Part shown: positions 47,610-60,243 of the stretch, piece by piece
Numbering within the stretch: the first letter of the stretch is position 1
How the letters are laid out: the number at the start of each line of letters is the position of its first letter
NCBI RefSeq assembly: GCF_040712315.1
Contig: NC_134018.1
Span: 49,043,335-49,107,334 of the forward strand
Source of the DNA: Castanea sativa
Lineage: Eukaryota > Streptophyta > Magnoliopsida > Fagales > Fagaceae
Direction: 5' to 3'
Length of the DNA stretch: 64,000 bases
The notes under the pieces: model-generated
Database searches by the model: none
The model's input: the letters and a program-made list of their open reading frames with translations, nothing else
Told to the model about the DNA's origin: nothing
Program-made: the position numbers and the translations under genes

Positions 47610-49691
47610 TGATTGAGTGTTTATATATTTGAGTGAGGGTTTTTCACACCAAGAGAAAGTAGCTTAAAAAAAAAAAAAATTATAGCTCTATTTTCATACC
47701 AAAAATTTGTAGGAATGTGAGAGTTTTTTCGACCTAACCTAAATTTATTGGGTTAAGAAATTTCTAACCCATTACATAAGTAGCAACAAACCAAACTCAA
47801 CTCATGCAAGTGGGATCGGTTTAGTTTGGGTTAGAGGGTTATATTTGCATGTTTCATACCTTATAAAAAAATGAACCTTTATTAATTTTTTAATAAATTA
47901 TTAAAATTCACATAATATTCTTCATTATGTTAATAAAAAATGGCTAAATGGTATGTTAACGAATTTATATACTACGAAAACGATATTTCTTGAGTTCAGG
48001 GACTTGAGAACGGAACAAAAGATAGAAAGACTCAATTGTCTTTCAAAAAGAGATTCAACTATATTAAATAATCAATTATTTCATTTACAAACATATCTGG
48101 GCAGATTCAAATATAATATATATAACGGGATTACATGATATTATAATAATCATTAATCAACAAGAAAAATATAATAAAGCTGACCAATTAGATTATAAAC
48201 TTAGCAAAATTATATTTGAATGGTGGGTTTATTAATGAAGTTGAATTATGAATTCCTTCCCACAGTTAGATTGTAAATTATAACCACTAAAATAATAGTT
48301 TATTGGATCTACGTGAAAATCAATAACTTATCATTTTAGTAAATCATAACAATAATTTTTTTTATTAAATTATAAAAAGATTTATGTTTGTAAACATTAG
48401 TGCATCACTCCATCAATTTTTTTGCTAGAGATCCAAATGGTTTCATCAATAAATATTTTTATTTCTAAACAGCATATTCGTATGCTTCAATCGTGGATAA
48501 ACAGAGATCCAAATGGTTTCATCGAAGTAATGAATTTCTTTGTGACGTGTTCACTTCAACAACTGGCCCCTACCTCTCATAAAAAAAAAACTAGCCCTAC
48601 CTGCCTGTCATTTTCACTTTCTTTGTTTTTTCCGTAACTTTCATTTTTTTCGAGGTGGACCTTTGCAAAGTTAGTAGCTTTTCCTCAACTAATTTGCTTT
48701 TGCCTCCCTTGTCTTATGCAATAGTGTGTTTTTCTCCCATGAAGTTTTGTGATAATAAAGTAAGTACCATACATAGAATCGGCACCTTCGACTTCGAATA
48801 TACTCCACGTCCACGCCGTACAAAATTATTGTTGGCACGTTAACCAAAGTGACTCAACAAATAATTATAGGGCTTTTTAGGAAAAAGAAATGCTTGGGCC
48901 AATGAAAAACAACATTTACCGAAGTTGATTAAGAACCCAACAGCCCAACGCTACAGAATGTGATCACACCCTTTTACCATTCCATTTCTCATTAGTTCGG
49001 CATACTTGGACCAGCAGAATGGGCCAGCCAAAATAGCATTAACATGTCCCGAGCAAAATACTCAGTCTAAATAAAGCCTAAACCGAAAGCCAATCCATAA
49101 CAATGTAGGCTTTACCAACAGATCAGGTACTACATTGCTGGGCTTGGTATTTGATTCGGGACTTTTCTGAACCAAGCTATTGCAACTATAACATCACAGT
49201 CCAGCTCAAATGGATCACTTTCGTAATATCACTGATAGAATTACAAGGCATTTAGGAGCTGGGTTTCAGAGACATTCTTTTGGAAAGTACCAAGCAGTTT
49301 GGAACTTTGGATACCCTAGTCCAAGTTGATTGCTTAAAAAAAGTTTTTGGACACCTTAAAATCTAATATCTCAATCAATTCGTGCAACAAAGTATAGCAA
49401 CAAATCCTAGATACTTTTTGGACAATTTTGCAATTTCCTATCACTCTTTTCAATTTTGGCTGCAAGAAAACCATCATTCAAAAAACAAAAACACATAAAA
49501 TCACACTAGTACCAACTTCAATTTTCATTCAAACGTTCAACCATTCCCCAAATACAAAATAAAAATCAACCCAATACGTACAAACTACAAACCCATGACA
49601 CTTAAATACAAGCTAAAAAACCCAACCAAATCCTAAAAATTTGACAAATCTACCTTCCATTCCAAAACACCAACACTTCTGGCCATAAGCC

Positions 49692-51336
49692 CTAACCACC
49701 AAACCCATACAAGGTCATGTCCTGCCTCTTGAGAGCATACACAACATCCATGGTCATCACAATTTTGCGATGCGCATGCTCAGTGTAAGTCACAGCTTCC
49801 CTAATCACATTCTCGAGAAAGATCTTGAGTAGGGATGGCCATGGGTAGGGTATGGGTATACCCGATCCATACCCGACCCGAAAAGCTTACCCATGGATAC
49901 CCGAATATCAATATCCATTAATATCCATACCCGAATCTTACCCGAATTATTATCCATGGATATCCATACCCTACCCGAAACCCAAAACTTTTTTTTTTTT
50001 TTAATGCAAATCATTTTAACTTAAAAACTAACCAGCTCTGTGTTGAGTAGGGCCTTACAGAAATTTAAGAGCTAAAAATGAAGTGTATGGTAACCCACTA
50101 AAAAGAGCTTTATACTCTTAAAAATTTTACACAGAAAAGCTGAAAGTTAGAGCTTTTAGGAAAATTGAACTACTGTACATGCTTTAGAAATTCAGATCTT
50201 TAGAGCACTATTCACTATAAATTTTCCAAACACTCAGAACGGTAAAGAGATTCTTAGTCAAAGCTCTATATCACAAAAGTTTTAATGCTAAAGCTCCACA
50301 GTTCTATTTTCCTAGAGCAATAATCGTACAGACCTTGCCTTCTTTGAACTCTTTGCAACTCATGTTAGTAAAGATCAAAGTTAACTAAAGGTTTACTTGG
50401 ATCTTTTAAACTTAATATAGAGCAGAGAACATCTTAGCAATCTACAAAAAATACAATATAGATCAGCTCAGTAATATAATTCAGTCGGCATTCTAACAAA
50501 TTTGATTAAATACAATATAATTTAATCATACGAGGATTACTCCCTTAGGCCTTAGGCCTTAGGCCTTAGGCAAGCCAAATTTGTGGACTTGCAGAATTTG
50601 AGAAACAGAGCACAAGAAGAGACTATAACTTGGAAATTTTGTTTAGAGCTGGTCTGTCAATTATATTATATACAAAATGAAAAGTACACCAATAGCCTAA
50701 TTCATTTCATTTTCTTTTAAAATTTGAACTTCAGGTCTAGATAGAAATAATTAACCAAGTTGGGGGTCTGGGAATTTTGGCTTGCCTCTATACAGAAATT
50801 CACTTCTCTCTATAAATAGACATATCCCCAAATAGAATCAAACACCTTAATGCAATCAAAAACCAAATCTAACACATACCCAGTTGATAAAATTCAATCA
50901 AAAACCAAATTCGACACATGCCCAGCTAAATTCAAACTCTAAAACCAAAATCTAACACACACTAGTTGACAAATTCAATCTAGAAAAGTAAACAAAAGTT
51001 AATAATCAACTAAACCCAGATACCCACAGAAAAGATTTTTCTTTTGAAACCAAACAAACAAAGAATGAGTCATTCACTTCAATACAATAATCCCAACAGA
51101 ACCCATTTTCTAAAACCAAAAACGTATATCACTGTTTGTTCAACTGAAAAAATATTTGTGCAAAATAATAAATAAAACGAAGAAATTGGGCTTGCCTGAA
51201 ATTATGATTTTGGAATCAGAAACGAAGAAATTGTTCAACTATTTTTGGTTGCCGATTTCAGCTCCAAGAAGCTGAACACTCGCAGAGTCGCAGATCGTTG
51301 GCTCAGGGACTCGTTGGCTCAGAAACACAGAGTCAG

Positions 51337-51370
<34 letters not shown>

Positions 51371-51729
51371 CGGCAGAGACGGTGAGAGAGAGAGATTTAG
51401 GGTTTTTTTTTATAAAAATACGGGTCGGGTATGGATATTATCCATACCCTACCCGAATAATTCGGGTAATATTCATACCCTACCCGTTAAGTTCTACCCA
51501 TCAAGGACCGGGTATTACCCGGAATAATTGGATCGGGTAGGGTTGGATATCCATTACCCAATGGGTATGGCCATCCCTAATCTTGAGCACTCCACTTGTC
51601 TCCTCATAGACAAGCACACTAATACGCTTTACTCCTCCTCTACAACCCAAACAACGAATGGCTAGCTTTGTGATTCCTAGATGTTATCACGCAGAACCTA
51701 ACGGTGTCATTTTGCTCCTCCTTTTCTTT
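49692..51729 (-). pseudogene. Histone H4 pseudogene split by hAT element
   Basis: Minus-strand pieces 51588-51729 ([20 protein letters not shown] region) and 49692-49829 ([20 protein letters not shown] to LYGFGG and stop) together match H4 from about residue 16 to 103. The N-terminal tail ([12 protein letters not shown]) is missing or unrecognisable. Two stops (in the region of residues 23-24) and substitutions such as R-to-H near K77, and GR-to-DM near residue 94, show loss of function. The 1750-bp hAT element sits after the KI of VLKI. Confidence 0.95.
49830..51579. mobile_element. Non-autonomous hAT element, 1750 bp, in H4 pseudogene
   Basis: Ends TAGGGATGGCCAT and the perfect inverse ATGGCCATCCCTA. 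The flanking 8-bp direct repeat ATCTTGAG (49822-49829, 51580-51587) is part of the H4 reading frame. Subterminal zones are filled with 'tacccgaa', 'gggtatgg' and 'ggatatccat' motifs. The interior has no transposase; it contains GA repeats (51344-51370) and a 4-unit 'ccttagg' run at about 50543. Confidence 0.97.
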
Positions 51730-52167
51730 AAAATTTTCCAATCTGACAATCAATCGTCTATCTAAATCATAAATAAACCACTAGGCTCTTGCATAGAGTT
51801 AGAGCTTCTAGGAAATAAAGAGATAAAAGATAAAAACTAAAACCTAATATTAACAGAACTCAAATACTAATCTGGAATCTAATCCCCATCAAAATAAAAA
51901 TTCACAATTATCCAATTTCGTGTGAAATAAATATAAAATTTTGAAAATATAAGTTCTAAAATAATTTTGGTTTTACTCCTATGTTACTTGGTTTCTAACG
52001 TTCTACAATTCTTGTTATGCAATAGTCATTTACTCATTTTCCTTTTCCAACATAATAAGACCCAGATTTGGAACGAGGCCATATGAACTATAGAGTTTTC
52101 AAACTAATTCAAAATTCCATCTGAAAGTATCTCTGACTAGGACATCAGCTAGAACTTTCAAAAAACC

Positions 52168-52262
52168 AAAGGTCCCGTTTGGTAACGTTGTTCTAGTAAC
52201 ATTGTTTGTATTTTTTAGAAATACATGTATGTGAAAAAATGTGTGAAAAATAGGACTACAAG
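52168..52262. mobile_element. Short MITE fragment, family S1
   Basis: 'cccgtttggtaacgttgttctag', 'tgtattttttagaaatac' and 'gtgaaaaaatgtgtg' closely match the copy at 60898. Incomplete at the right. Confidence 0.6.
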
Positions 52263-52363
52263 TGGTCCTTTTATTTCGGGAATCATCCTGGCAAATCAAC
52301 TGCCAAAAATTACTTTTAAATGTAATGATTTTTTATGTACATATATATACTAGAGGTGTCAAA

Positions 52364-54800
52364 TATGTGAGTTTGGGGTGGGCATAATTGGATTGGGTAT
52401 ATAAAACTCATTTACCTATTAAAACTCATTTAACTAATTGCTTCTAACCCAGATCCAACCCAACCCAACCCAATTATTATGCCACCCAATTACCCAATTA
52501 TTAAAATTACCAAAATGCCCCCTAAAGTGTAAATGACCATAATATCTAAAATCTTAAAAAATGACCAAAATACCCCAAAGCCTCAATATTACCAAAATAA
52601 CCACGAAACCTACAAAATTACCAAAATACCCCCGAAACTCAAAAAAAAAAGACTAAAATATCCCAAAATCCATAAAACGACTAAAATACTCCCAAAACCT
52701 AAAAATTACCAAAATAATCATGAAACCACCAAAATACCCCCGAAACCCATAAAATGACCAAAATACCCCTGAAATATAAAAATTACCGAAATAATCACGA
52801 AACCTACAAAATGACCAAAATACCACCGGAACCCAAAAAATGACAAAAATATCTTCAAAACCTAAAAAATGGCCAAAATAACATCGAAGCCTAAAAATTA
52901 ACCAAAATAACCCCGAAACCTAAAAATGACCAAAATACTACTAAAACCTAAAAAATGGCCAAAATAACCCCGAAGCCTAAAAATTGACCAAACTAACCTA
53001 GAAACCTAAAAATGATCGAAATACCTTCGAAACCTAAAAATTAAATGAAATACCCCCTAAAACCTAAAAAATGACTAAAGTACCCCTGAAACCTAAATAT
53101 GACCAAAATAACGCCTAAACCTTAAAATGACAAAAATAATCCTCAAAAACTAAAAAATGACCAAAATACCCCGAAACCTATAAATTGACAAAATGACCCT
53201 TAAACCTGTAAGTCGATAAAAATACACCCTAAAACTAAAAAATTACCAAAACCCCCCCTAAAACTAAAAAAGACCAAAATACTCCCTAAACATTATAAAA
53301 TAAAAAGACCAAAATACCACCTAAACCTAAAAAATGACAAAGATACCCCGGAAACCTAAAGAATGATTAAAATATCCTCAAAACTTAAAAAGTTAATAAA
53401 AGACCTCCAAAACCTAGAAAATAACCGAAATAGCCCCAAAATCTAAAATAAAATGACTAAAATACTCTAACAACCTTTAATTTAACGAAAATACCCTCAA
53501 AACATCCAAAATACCCCAGACCCCTATTTTGGTAATTTTAAAGGCTTTGGGTGTATTTTCTTCATCTTTTAGAATTAGTGGCATGTTGGTCATTTTAGAT
53601 ATTTTGAGGGGTATTTTTGTCGTACTATAGGTTTAGAGGTATTTTGGCCGTTTTAGGGGTTTCAAGGTATTTTTGGTAATTTTAGAGGTTTCAAGTTGTT
53701 TGTGGCAATTTTAGAGGTTTTGGGTTTATTTGGGTCATTTCAAAGGTTTAGGGGTATTTTCGTCACTTTATAGATTTGAGGTTATTTTGGTCATTTTTTA
53801 GGTTCTAGGGGTATTCTAGTCATTTTATAGTTTTAGGGGGTATTTTGGTCATTTTCTAGGTTTCGAGGTTATTTTCGTCAATTTTTAGGCTTCAAGGTTA
53901 TTTTGGTCATTTTCTAGGTTTCTAGGTTATTTTGATCAATTTTTAGGCTTCGAGGTTATTTTGGTCATTTTTAGGTTTTGAGAGTATTTTGGTAATTTTA
54001 TAGGTTTCAGGGGTATTTGGTAATTTTTAGGTTTTAAGGGTATTTTGGTAATCTTTTAGGTTTCGGGAGTATTTTGGTCATTTTTTGGATTTTAGGGGTA
54101 TTTTGGTAATTTTTAGGTTTCTGGGGGTATTTTAGTCATTTGTTTGGGTTTCAGGGTATTTAGGTCATTTTTTGGGTTTTGGGAGTATTTTGGTCATTTT
54201 TTGGTTTTTGTGGGTATTTTGGTCATTTTTTTGGTTTCAAAGGTATTTCGGTCATTTTTTTATGTTTCGGGGGTATTTTTGTAATTTATGGGTTGCGGGA
54301 GATATTTTGGTCATTTTGTAGGTTTTAGGGTTATTTTGGTAATTTTTAGGTTTTGATGGTATTTTGGTCATTTTTTAGGTTTAATGGGTATTTTTTCTTT
54401 TTCTTTTCAAGGGTTTAGGGTATTTTGGTCATTTTTTAGGTTAAGAGGGTATTTTTGTAATTTTAGTGTTCTTTTTTTTATTTTTTTTGTACAAGATACA
54501 AAAAATTTTATAACCTAATCTTAATGTATATGTGTGTGAAACTTCCTCTTGGAGACTTGAACCCTGACCCTTACCCCCTACACCCCACAATCACTTATAC
54601 TATTGGAGTGACCATCATACCAAGGATGTGCGGTGGTCTTTAGTGTTTTTTAGTATTTTAGAGTTTGGTGATTTGTGGAAATGATACTTGGATTATAATT
54701 GGGTACCCACTTAAAACCCAATAAACATTAATGTTAATTGGGTTAATACCCATTTAACCCAATTAATAATTGGGTGGGTTTGGGTTGATTATATACAAAG
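52364..54800. repeat. Foldback: inverted arrays of a 28-bp minisatellite
   Basis: From about 52500 to 53520 the plus strand is built of roughly 28-bp units (consensus 'aatgaccaaaataccccc' plus 'gaaacctaaa'). From 53521 to 54460 the same unit runs in the opposite direction ('ttaggtttcgggggtatttt' 'ggtcatttt'). The outer arms 52395-52500 and 54700-54795 are also complementary, both built from 'aacccaattaata..gggt'. Total arm length is about 1.1 kb. A SINE interrupts the right arm at 54471. No reading frame. Confidence 0.9.
54471..54638 (-). mobile_element. SINE, 168 bp, antisense, in the right foldback arm
   Basis: Flanked by the 9-bp direct repeat TTTAGTGTT (54462-54470, 54639-54647). On the minus strand it starts 'gaccaccgcacatccttgg', has TGGTATGATGG (A-box-like) and GGGTTCAAGTCTCC (B-box-like), and ends in an A-rich tail. 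This is a tRNA-derived layout. Confidence 0.85.
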
Positions 54801-54884
54801 AATAGACTCAATTATTTTTAACTGAAATGATAAATTTTTCCCCATGTAATTTATAAGCTTTTTCTCGGAATCTTCAGGCATGTT

Positions 54885-55018
54885 TGGTACATTAACTTAA
54901 ACATATATTTTCAATTTTTAAACAATATTACATATATTTTCACACACTTTTTCATCCACACATATTTCAAAAAAAAACTAAAAATTGTTGTTTAAACATA
55001 CAACCAAGTGGACCCTTC
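54885..55018. mobile_element. Short MITE, family S1
   Basis: 'catgtttggtacattaactt', 'acaatattacatatattttc', 'cacactttttcatccac', ending 'aaacatacaaccaagtggac'. Same layout as 56213 and 60898. Confidence 0.6.
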
Positions 55019-55132
55019 ATTTCATGTGGCGTTTTCCTCAACTTGCCACTTTTTAATTCCTTTCTCACCTTCTTTTTGACTTCTTGCCTTGGCTTTTGCT
55101 TTTTTGGGGTCTTGGGAGGTGATTTCCACTAA

Positions 55133-55701
55133 GGGTTCGTTCAGTTAGAGGAGTGGAAAAGTGGGAGAATGGAAAATTGTGGGAAGATGGAAAATATTTA
55201 GTTTTCCCTCTTGTGTGTTCGGTTGGAGAGGTGGAAAATTCTTTTGTTCGGTTAGAGAGAAAAATTGAAGGATGGAAAATGTAATTTATATAAATTGACT
55301 ATTATACCCTTGTTACATAATATGTAAAAAATAGATTTATTTGTATTAATTACATAATATAAAATTTATCGCATCATATATAAAATTTTTTATTATTATA
55401 ATGTAAAAATTAAATTAGGTCACGTTGAAAAGAGAAAAAAAAAAAAAGAGGAGAACGTTGGAAAAAAAAAGTGGGAAGAGGGTGTTTTTGTAAAAGTGTT
55501 ATCACAACACTTTTCTCTTCAAATTTTCCTTCCGATTTGGAAGGAAAAAAAAAATGTGGGCCTGGAGAGAAAACTTTCTTCCCAGCTTCCTCTCCTTCCT
55601 ATTTTCCTTCCCCAAACGAACAGTAAAAAACAGTATTTTTCACCATATTTTTCTTCCTCTATTTTTCATCCTCCCTATTTTTCACCCAAACAAACAGACC
55701 C
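55133..55701. mobile_element. Tourist/PIF-like MITE, 569 bp, with paralogous empty site
   Basis: Ends GGGTTCGTTCAGTT and (inverted) GGGTCTGTTTGTTT, flanked by TAA (55130-55132, 55702-55704). Block A at about 47338-47356 has the uninterrupted sequence 'gatttctgcgaagtttctgg', showing where the element entered. Confidence 0.9.
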
Positions 55702-56212
55702 TAAGTTTTTGGCTTTTCCTTTCATTCACGTTTTTGCTATTTACCTCCTTTTCTTACGCAATATTGTGATTTAGTTCCTTCAGTTTGTTGTAATTAGTTA
55801 ATGCCCAAGAATTATGTCCCTTCAGTTTAGTTAAATTTTTTAATAAATTATACAATTCACATAATTTTTTTAAATTTCTGAAATGAATAAAATTAACAAA
55901 TTGGGTCATGAATTTCTACTATAATGTATTTCGATGGTGAGCTCATTAACATGGTCTAAAATAAACAAGCAAATCGAATTGTCAATTTCCTCCCACAATT
56001 AGATTGTAAATTATAAACAATAAAATAGTATTGTATTGGATCAATGTAATAATCAGTAACTTGAAGTTATAAAAAAGTGTTTTAGTGTTTGTAAAATGAA
56101 GCATTACTCCATCGATAAAAATCTTTATTTCAAAACCGCAAATTCGTATGCTTCATCACCATTTTCAGAGATCCAAATGGTTTCATCGCCATTTTCAAAA
56201 AAATAAGAGGCT

Positions 56213-56344
56213 ATTTGGTAGTGTATTTTGAATAACAGTTTTTAGTGTTTAAACAATATAACATGTATTTTTACATACTTTTTCACTTATAAATATTTCT
56301 AAAAAATACAAACGTTACTAAAACAATATTACCAACAGACTCTA
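56213..56344. mobile_element. Short MITE, family S1
   Basis: 'ctatttggtagtgtattttg', 'caatataacatgtattttta', 'catactttttcac', ending 'aacaatattaccaacagact'. Absent from block A. Confidence 0.65.
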
Positions 56345-57101
56345 AATAAATAAAGGAAAATGTTAACGAATGTCCTTGGGGTATTAGTTAATAATTCATT
56401 TAAAGAAAGTTTTTATGCAAAAAGAAAAAAAAATTAATATTTTGACAACTTTTTTATTTTTCATAAAAATAATGTCAAAACCTTTTAAAAATAAATTATT
56501 AATCAATACACTGAAAACACTCGTTAACATAATCATAAATAAATAATGGTTTCATCAAAGTAATGAATTTCTTCATGCCGTGTTCACTTCAACAACTTGC
56601 CCCTACCTGTAGGTCATTTCCTAATATTCCATGGGAAATGTTAACAACCACGGTGCTTGTTAACATTTTCCACACATTATTGAGATTAAAAGTTTAAAAA
56701 AGATATTGAATAAAAAAAATTTAAAAATAAATGTGAGAGGGAGTAGTGTAATTGCACCCAATTTAATATAAGAAACTATTAGGTCTACCAAGAAGATTAC
56801 TGTCATAATCTTCCCTAACCTCTCAATTAATAAAATGTTGTTATTTATGCAAATGTAATATTACTTAATAATTTTTTATTTTTTTATTTTTTATGTTGAT
56901 TAGGAAGTTCACTCACACATTTGCATAAATAGTCATCTTATTAGTTAAGAGGCCAACGCCAAAGTCCCTGTAGCTGAATTAACACCTCCCATGCACAAAA
57001 TGCTAGGAGTCTAGAGGGAAAAGATTCAAGCTGCGGGGTTAGCAGCATATTATAATTATTTCTATAAAAAAAAAAAAAGTTAAGAGGCCCACAACCTAGT
57101 T

Positions 57102-57337
57102 GGCGTTTGGATCTGCGTTCACGTCTGCGTTTCTCTTCTTTGCGTGTTTTCAATTTTTTTTTTTTTTTTCAACCGCAGTTGTTGACCAACTCTCTTGTGA
57201 ACAGTGCATCCATGCATTGTTCATGAACCCACAAACTTCACTTTTCAACAAATCCCACAACACTATTTACATATTTAAAAATTATTCTGCTACAGTGTTT
57301 TCAATTTTTAGTAATAATTTATATCAAAACGAACCTA
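57102..57337. mobile_element. Tourist/PIF-like MITE, family T1, inverted copy
   Basis: Reverse orientation of the 37404 and 5053 elements: 'ggcgtttggatctgcg', 'gcgtgttttcaat', 'gtgaacagtgcatcc', 'gaacccacaaacttcac', ending 'caaaacgaacc'. Absent from block A. Confidence 0.8.
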
Positions 57338-58344
57338 TAATAAAGTACCATACATAGAATCTGCACCTTCGAGTGTACCCCATGTCCACGCTGTACAAAA
57401 CTATTTTTGGCACGTTACCAAGTGACCCACAGACTCAACAAATATAAAAATTAAAAAGGCTTTTAAAAAAAATATTGGGCTTTTTGACTTTTTAGGAAAA
57501 AATAAATGTTTAGGCCAATCAAAAACAACAAAATGTAACAATGGCCCAAGTTGATTAAGAACCCAGTAGCCCAACATTACAGAATGCGATCACACCCATT
57601 ACCATTTCATTTCACATTAGTTCAGCATTCTTCAACCAGCAGAATGGGCCAGCCCCAAAATTCCATTAGCACACGTCCCGATCAAAATACTCATTCAAGT
57701 AAACCAGCCAATCCATCACAATGTCGGCTTCACCAACAGAACTTTTCTGAACCACGTTTTTTTTTATTTATAAAAAAAACAAACACACGTTGCAACTGTA
57801 ACATCACAACTTCCACCTCAAATTGATCACTTTTATACTTCATTGATGGGAATTACAAAAGCTTGTAGGAGTTGGGTTTCAAAGACATTATTTTGAAAAT
57901 TTCCATGCACTTTATTATTATTATTTTTTTAACATAAGATAAAATTTCTACAAACTTTGACCTTTCAATCTATTACAAATTGATTCATGCAACAAAAAAT
58001 ATAGCAAGACATTCAACCTTCTTTTTTGGCTAATTTTGCAATTTCCTATAACTGATATCAATTTTAGGTGCAAGATTAATACAAACTTTCAAGTTTTTGT
58101 ATTAGAAAACCATCATTCACATAACAAAAACATAGAAAACCAAACAACTCCGTATTAGCTAGGGATCAAACACCACCAACTTCAATTTAATTCCAAAGTT
58201 CAACCATTCCCCAATACAAAATAAAACTCAACCCAGTACTTACAAACCCATAACATTTTAATACAAGCTAACAAAACAAACCAAATCCTAAATTTGCCAA
58301 ATCTACCTTCGATTCCAAAACACAAACTATTCTTGCCAAAAACC

Positions 58345-58665
<321 letters not shown>

Positions 58666-58678
58666 TCAAATTCAAGAT

Positions 58679-59108
58679 CTGTGAACACAAATTGAATTTA
58701 GAAACTAACAATTCGCTTAATTGCTAAGAAATTTGAACAAAATTGCTACGAGTTTTCGTCGGAATTCAAACATTGCTGAGAATAATTGAGAAATTAACAA
58801 TTATTGCCGATTAAAATCTCTAGAATTTAAAATTAACTTACAGATTGCTCGTGAATGGAAAATTAACAGAAATTAGAGCTCAAATTACATGAAAAATTAA
58901 CAAAACGGTGAAAAATCGAGCAATAACACAGCAAAATTGGCTATTGTACTATTTTCAAAACCCTAGAAACTTCGAACGATTCGAAACCCTAAAATCTCAT
59001 TGCATTCAGAGCATGAATTAGCTAGAACCAGACGATTAAAAGCCATAAATATTCAAATTTGAAAGGAATTGAGGCCATGGAGCCAGAAAAGCCTAGAAGA
59101 AGACGAAC
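58679..59108 (-). other. Probable 5'UTR intron of histone H4 gene
   Basis: Acceptor ttgtgttcacag|atcttg 22 bases before the ATG, and donor gatacag|gttcgtc at 59108. The interior is T-rich on the minus strand as expected for a plant intron. Inferred from splice consensus. Confidence 0.65.
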
Positions 59109-59198
59109 CTGTATCGCACACTCTGATCTAGACGAAAAGGGCGAGAGAGACTGAGAGAGATTGCTTGTGTTTGTGAAAATGGGGGCGATTCCGATTTG

Positions 59199-59206
59199 TA
59201 TTTATA
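59199..59206 (-). promoter_or_regulatory. TATA box of histone H4 gene
   Basis: TATAAATA on the minus strand, followed by a CT-rich leader ('tctctctcagtctctc') before the proposed intron donor at 59108. Confidence 0.7.
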
Positions 59207-59239
59207 GTGGAGAGTCTGATTTTGTTATTTTGAGGTCGA

Positions 59240-59336
59240 TCCGTGACGCCCGACTTGTTGGGTAATCTTGAGCCGTGGATCTTTTTAATGTGCGGCTTGG
59301 ATTGTGAGTTCTGTTGTGCTGCGGATCGATGACGTG
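59240..59336 (-). promoter_or_regulatory. Histone octamer-like and hexamer motifs
   Basis: TGCGGATC (59320-59327) matches 7 of 8 bases of the plant histone octamer CGCGGATC. On the minus strand ACGTCA (59330-59335) is an exact match to the plant histone hexamer, adjacent to it. Another octamer-like site, CACGGATC on the minus strand, lies near 59239-59246. Such pairs drive S-phase expression in plant H3 and H4 promoters. Confidence 0.65.
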
Positions 59337-59701
59337 GCTATATAATTGAGCGGCACATTTTTCGGTTTTCGCGGTTTTTAACTTTTCAGTTGTTGATGGT
59401 GGACGATTCCCCCGCTTTTTAAACGCGGTTAAATTTTAAAGCTTTTGTAATCATTCACACCTAATATTTTTGTAAAAAATTCCTGAATAAGGCTGTTTTT
59501 TTTTAAGTAATTTTTAGAGTCGGTAAATTTTATTAACTATCCCGAGGTTTGGCCAAATATTAAAAAGGTTTAAAAGATTTCAAAACTGGTCATTTGAGTC
59601 TTTTAGTCCAAATGAATTGTAATGCCATTATTTATTTTAGTTTTTCTCTCTCACCCTCAAACACATCTATCTCCATCTCATTCCTCTTCCTCACATCCTC
59701 A

Positions 59702-59862
59702 TGAATTTATTTCCCTTGCAAAACCGCCCCAGTTTGAGCACAAGCAGTAAGTACCGTTTACACAAAATTCATCAAGCTTAACTCCACTCACCAACATATC
59801 CCTCAGAGCCTAAGAACTCTTATTGCACTTAACATAACCATTCATAAGAACCCACAAAACCT
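59702..59862 (-). pseudogene. PPR protein gene fragment (captured)
   Basis: Minus-strand frames give VLMNGYVKCNKSS, RDMLVSGVKLDEFCV, then after a frame change VLTACAQTGAVLQGK. These match the repeat pattern of plant PLS/DYW-type pentatricopeptide proteins (a helical RNA-binding repeat), where 'FRDMLxSGVxPDEFxxTxVLTACAQ' is common. Stops occur after KSS and after QGK. It is a short fragment of a family of organelle RNA-editing factors. Confidence 0.8.
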
Positions 59863-60243
59863 TTACTCAAGCCAACTCAAACACTTTACTCAAAAAAAAC
59901 CCAAAGCAAACCCACCACCACCGATCCAAACCAAAATCCACAAACTTCCACCACCAATTCACAAACGATCGAAACCAAAATTCATAAACCTCCACCGCAC
60001 TACCAACCCAATATCAATCCAAACCAAAAATCCCTAAACATCCACCGCCAACCCACAAATAACCCAAACCCTCTAACGCCGATCCACACCCACGAACCAC
60101 TGCTAACCCACAGCACAACTCTACCACAAAGATCATGAGAGCCAACATAGATCCACACCGAAAAAAATTACAATACTACAACAAATTAACTAATCAAATC
60201 TCAGAAGCACTAAACAAAAAAAAAATGTAAACTTCAATCAAAC

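Larger units (their letters stand above)
47255..51730. repeat. Duplicated block A (decayed partner of the histone H4 locus)
   Basis: Collinear with block B (55030-58656). Matching landmarks include 'gtcttgggaggtgatttc' (47326 / 55110), 'gcaatattgtgatttagt' (47403 / 55758), 'agagatccaaatggtttcat' (48501 / 56166), 'gtaccatacatagaatc' (48765 / 57344), 'gttgattaagaaccca' (48923 / 57551) and the H4 sequences. Insertions differ between blocks: block A has a hAT element, block B has two MITEs. Confidence 0.9.

Noticed and set aside
52533..52757. Lys/Thr/Pro-rich 74-codon frame
   Set aside because: Translation of the 28-bp minisatellite; no coding signal.
53000..54460. Possible CRISPR-like array
   Set aside because: Units are degenerate, contiguous and inverted halfway, with no spacers; a eukaryotic foldback minisatellite.
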